Shown: positions 61,310 to 64,000 of the stretch, piece after piece
Layout: each line of letters opens with the position of its first letter
How positions within the stretch are numbered: the stretch's first letter is position 1
From: Bacillota bacterium
Lineage (GTDB): Bacteria > Bacillota > Clostridia > Christensenellales > UMGS416
Length of the DNA stretch: 64,000 nucleotides
Assembly: GCA_023398815.1 (NCBI GenBank)
Contig: JAEWRW010000020.1
Location: 62,001-126,000, forward strand
Direction of reading: 5' to 3'
Notes under the pieces: model-generated
Database searches by the model: none
Told to the model about the DNA's origin: nothing
What the model saw: the letters and a program-made list of their open reading frames with translations, nothing else
Translations under genes and position numbers: made by a program

Positions 61310-63271
61310 ATGTCCGAACGTTACGATGCCAGCGAGATCAAGGTGCTGGAGGGGCTGGATGCCGTGCGCATGCGCCCCGGCATGTACATTGGCACCACCG
61401 GTGTGCGCGGTCTGCACCACATGCTATGGGAGATTGTCGACAACGCCGTGGACGAAGCGCTGGGGGGCTTTGCCGACGAGGTGACGATCACGCTGCACGA
61501 GGACAACAGCGCCACCGTCACCGACAATGGCCGGGGCATCCCGGTGGATATGCACCCCAAGCTTAAAGTGCCGGGCGTACAGGTGGTGTACACCCAGCTT
61601 CATGCCGGCGGCAAGTTTGAAGGCGGTGCCTATAATTATTCCGGCGGGTTGCACGGCGTGGGCGCGTCGGTCGTCAATGCCCTGTCGCAGTGGGTGAAGG
61701 TTGAGATCCACAAGGAAGGCCGTATCTACCGGATGGAATTTGAAAGCGCCTACTCCACCAGTAAGAAGAAGGTGGAGCCGGGCAAGGTGAAGGTTCCCCT
61801 GGCGGAGGTGGGCAAGACCTTTGAATCCGGCACCCGTGTCACCTTCAAGCCCGACCCTGCCGTCTTTGAGACCGTGCGCTTCAACCGTGACACGGTGGAG
61901 CGGCGCTTGAAAGAGCTGGCGTTTCTCAACCGCGGCCTCAAAATCGCATTCACCGATGAGCGACAGGAGAGCGGCGAGACCGAGCCCTACCGCCAAGGGT
62001 TCCACTACGAGGGTGGCATTGTTGACTTTGTGAAGTACCTCAATGCCGAAAAGAGCGTCCTGCACGACCGACCCATCCTGCTGGAGGGGAAGGTCAACGA
62101 CATGGAAATCCTCATCGCCATGCAATACACAGAGAGTTACACCGAGAGCGTGTTTTCCTACGTCAACAACATCCCCACCACCGAGGGCGGCATGCACGAG
62201 ACGGGCTTGCGCTCGGCACTCACCAAGGTGATGAACGACTACGTCAAGCGCAACAACCTCCTCAAGGACAAGGAGAGCGGGCTGGCGGGGGAGGACTTCC
62301 GCGAGGGGCTCACGGCGGTCATCGCCATGAAGATGCATAACGTCCAGTTTGAAGGCCAGACCAAGACAAAGCTCGGCAATACCGAGGCCCGCCAGGCGGT
62401 GGAGTCGCTGGTGGGGGAGAAACTGCCGGCCTACTTAAACGACCTCAAGCATGCAGAGACCGCCAACAAGATTGTGGAGAAGGCCATCAAAGCGGCCCGC
62501 GTGCGCGAGGCCGCCCGCAAAGCCAAGGACCTGGCCCGTAAGAAAAGCGCCCTGGAGAGTGCGCCGCTCGTTGGCAAGCTATCGAGCTGCACCGGGCGGA
62601 AGCCCGAGGAGAACGAGCTGTTCATCGTGGAGGGCGACTCGGCAGGCGGCTCGGCCAAGCAGGGCCGGGATCGGCGGTTTCAGGCCATCCTGCCGCTGCG
62701 GGGCAAGCCCCTCAATTGCGAGCGCCGCCAGCTCGACGCTGTGCTGGCCAATGAGGAGTATCGCTCGGTCATCACGGCCTTGGGCACCGGCATCGCCGAG
62801 GATTTTGACATCACCAACCTCCGCTATCATAAGGTCATCATCCTCTCGGATGCTGACCACGACGGCGCGCACATTCGCGCGATCCTGTTGACGTTCTTCT
62901 TCCGCTACATGAAGGAACTCATCACCGACGGGCACCTGTTCATCGGCCAGCCGCCGCTCTACCGGGTGCGGCGGGGCAGCAAGACGCAGTATGCCTACGA
63001 CGACCGGGAGCTCCAACGGGTGACCGAGGAAATGGGCCGCGGCTATGACCTGCAGCGGTACAAGGGACTGGGCGAGATGAACCCCGAACAGCTGTGGGAG
63101 ACGACGCTGAACCCCGACCACCGCAAACTTGTCCGCGTCACGGTGGAGGACGCCGCCGACGCCGACCGGCTCATCACCATCCTCATGGGGGACAAGGTGG
63201 AGCCCAGGCGTGATTACATCAGCGCCCACGCCTACTTCAACCGCGAGGATAGCTTCGCGAAGCTCGTGTAA
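61310..63271 (+). CDS. Type IIA DNA topoisomerase subunit B (ParE/GyrB)
   Basis: A 653-residue ATPase subunit. The GHKL domain shows MWEIVDNAVDEAL-like motif (HHMLWEIVDNAVDEALGGFA), VTDNGRGIPVDMHP and YSGGLHGVGASVVNALS. The transducer domain reads TFESGTRVTFKPDP and FSYVNNIPTTEGGMHETG. The TOPRIM part has IVEGDSAGGSAKQGRDRRF and ILSDADHDGAHIRAILL. Absence of dnaN/recF neighbours and the MLWEIVDNA wording favour the ParE-like paralogue, but GyrB cannot be excluded. AGGAGG precedes ATG. The A subunit starts 15 bases later. Confidence 0.92.
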   Translation: MSERYDASEIKVLEGLDAVRMRPGMYIGTTGVRGLHHMLWEIVDNAVDEALGGFADEVTITLHEDNSATVTDNGRGIPVDMHPKLKVPGVQVVYTQLHAGGKFEGGAYNYSGGLHGVGASVVNALSQWVKVEIHKEGRIYRMEFESAYSTSKKKVEPGKVKVPLAEVGKTFESGTRVTFKPDPAVFETVRFNRDTVERRLKELAFLNRGLKIAFTDERQESGETEPYRQGFHYEGGIVDFVKYLNAEKSVLHDRPILLEGKVNDMEILIAMQYTESYTESVFSYVNNIPTTEGGMHETGLRSALTKVMNDYVKRNNLLKDKESGLAGEDFREGLTAVIAMKMHNVQFEGQTKTKLGNTEARQAVESLVGEKLPAYLNDLKHAETANKIVEKAIKAARVREAARKAKDLARKKSALESAPLVGKLSSCTGRKPEENELFIVEGDSAGGSAKQGRDRRFQAILPLRGKPLNCERRQLDAVLANEEYRSVITALGTGIAEDFDITNLRYHKVIILSDADHDGAHIRAILLTFFFRYMKELITDGHLFIGQPPLYRVRRGSKTQYAYDDRELQRVTEEMGRGYDLQRYKGLGEMNPEQLWETTLNPDHRKLVRVTVEDAADADRLITILMGDKVEPRRDYISAHAYFNREDSFAKLV

Positions 63272-63286
63272 CAGGGGAGAGGGACC

Positions 63287-64000
63287 ATGCCAAAGAAGAC
63301 CAACGACGGCGGCGAACTGCGCGGCGAGGAAATCATCGACCAGAGCTTCGACGACGTCATCCACAATTCCATGATGCCCTATGCCGAGACCGTCATTCTG
63401 GACCGCGCACTGCCGCGGGTGGAGGACGGCCTCAAGCCCGTGCAGCGCCGTATTCTGTACACCATGAGCGAGTTGGGCGTGACGCCCGACAAGCCACACA
63501 AGAAGTCGGCCCGCATCGTGGGTGATACGATGGGTAAATACCACCCCCATGGCGACTCCTCCATCTACGAGGCCATGGTGCGCATGGCGCAAGATTTCAA
63601 CATGCGTGGCATGTTGGTGGATGGTCACGGCAACTATGGCTCGGTGGATGGCGACAGCGCCGCCGCCATGCGCTACACCGAGGCCCGCATGACTCCCTTG
63701 GCGCTGGAGCTGCTGCGTGATATCGAAAAGGACACGGTGTCCTTTTCTCTCAATTTTGACGACTCCCTGAAGGAGCCGGACATGCTGCCCGGGCGCTTCC
63801 CCAACCTCTTGGTGAACGGGGCGCTTGGCATCGCCGTGGGCCTGGCCACCAACATCCCCACCCACAACCTGGGCGAGGTCATTGACTGCGTCATCGCCCA
63901 GATGGACAACCCTGACATTACGCTGGACGGCTTGATGGAAAAGCTGAAAGGCCCGGACTTCCCCACCGGCGGCATCATCGTCGGGCGGGAGGGTATCCGC
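63287..64000 (+). CDS. Type IIA DNA topoisomerase subunit A (ParC/GyrA), 5' part
   Basis: The first 238 codons of the DNA-cutting subunit; the gene runs off the window. ATG 63287 follows GGGGAGAGGG. The winged-helix core is recognisable: DRALPRVEDGLKPVQRRILY, SARIVGDTMGKYHPHGDSSI (quinolone-pocket helix with Ser-Ser), MLVDGHGNYGSVDGDSAAAM and the catalytic Tyr in AAMRYTEARMTPLA. The DGHGNYGSVDGD wording is more GyrA-like than classical Firmicutes ParC. The pair with the upstream B subunit forms a complete gyrase or topoisomerase IV. Confidence 0.94.
   Translation, partial: MPKKTNDGGELRGEEIIDQSFDDVIHNSMMPYAETVILDRALPRVEDGLKPVQRRILYTMSELGVTPDKPHKKSARIVGDTMGKYHPHGDSSIYEAMVRMAQDFNMRGMLVDGHGNYGSVDGDSAAAMRYTEARMTPLALELLRDIEKDTVSFSLNFDDSLKEPDMLPGRFPNLLVNGALGIAVGLATNIPTHNLGEVIDCVIAQMDNPDITLDGLMEKLKGPDFPTGGIIVGREGIR

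Overview
The window looks like part of a chromosome from a GC-rich, anaerobic, Gram-positive Clostridia-type bacterium. The evidence is a dnaG–rpoD–trmK–nif3–zinc-ribbon–rnpB backbone of the Firmicutes kind, a ferredoxin-dependent 2-oxoacid oxidoreductase operon, pyruvate phosphate dikinase, HslU, a SpoIID-type protein, class A-like RNase P RNA and frequent GTG/TTG starts with strong Shine-Dalgarno sites. A placement near Christensenellales is a guess from these traits. No marker gene in the window settles it.

Layout. 1–3.6 kb: the end of hslU, two GNAT acetyltransferases (one frameshifted), an ACT-domain protein, an AlkZ-related protein and a fluoride channel. 3.6–6.6 kb: a minus-strand vor-type operon facing a small ferredoxin gene. 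6.8–15.2 kb: an envelope-remodelling block (SpoIID with SH3 repeats, two NlpC/P60 hydrolases with peptidoglycan-binding repeats, an L,D-transpeptidase) interrupted by a GH29 fucosidase. One hydrolase has a textbook WalR-type box upstream. 15.5–22.8 kb: a frameshifted methyltransferase, a GHL6-like glycosidase, Pcp, a YjbR protein, a DsbA-like protein, tRNA-Leu(GAG) and an anchored M14 carboxypeptidase.

22.88–38.14 kb is an integrated element of about 15.2 kb. It is visibly AT-rich, is bounded by a 60-nt direct repeat (two mismatches), carries a tyrosine integrase at the left end, and has a perfect 17-bp inverted pair just inside each end. Its cargo includes a serine recombinase, a SieB-like membrane protein, a RusA remnant, several small unknown genes and a tight run of overlapping genes (29.7–35.7 kb). 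That run encodes an Xis-like HTH protein, a one-TM protein, a COG2509-like flavoprotein, an HD dNTPase-like protein, a DNA methyltransferase and a membrane-anchored NMP-kinase/dCTP-deaminase-fold fusion whose deaminase half appears to lack the catalytic Glu. I consider this run the best candidate for an undescribed, probably anti-phage, nucleotide-centred system. The element sits in the 5' leader of ppdK and separates ppdK from what looks like its native promoter.

38.2–64 kb returns to GC-rich housekeeping: ppdK, dnaG, rpoD, a conserved protein with an HD-GYP membrane protein, a DUF5317–TrmK fusion, Nif3, a coiled-coil zinc-ribbon protein, rnpB, a HAD phosphatase, a giant cyclic beta-1,2-glucan synthase, an EamA transporter with a His-rich tail, and a type IIA topoisomerase B/A pair that runs off the right edge. 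Several genes carry single-base frameshifts at or next to short homopolymers. These may be real decay or assembly errors.
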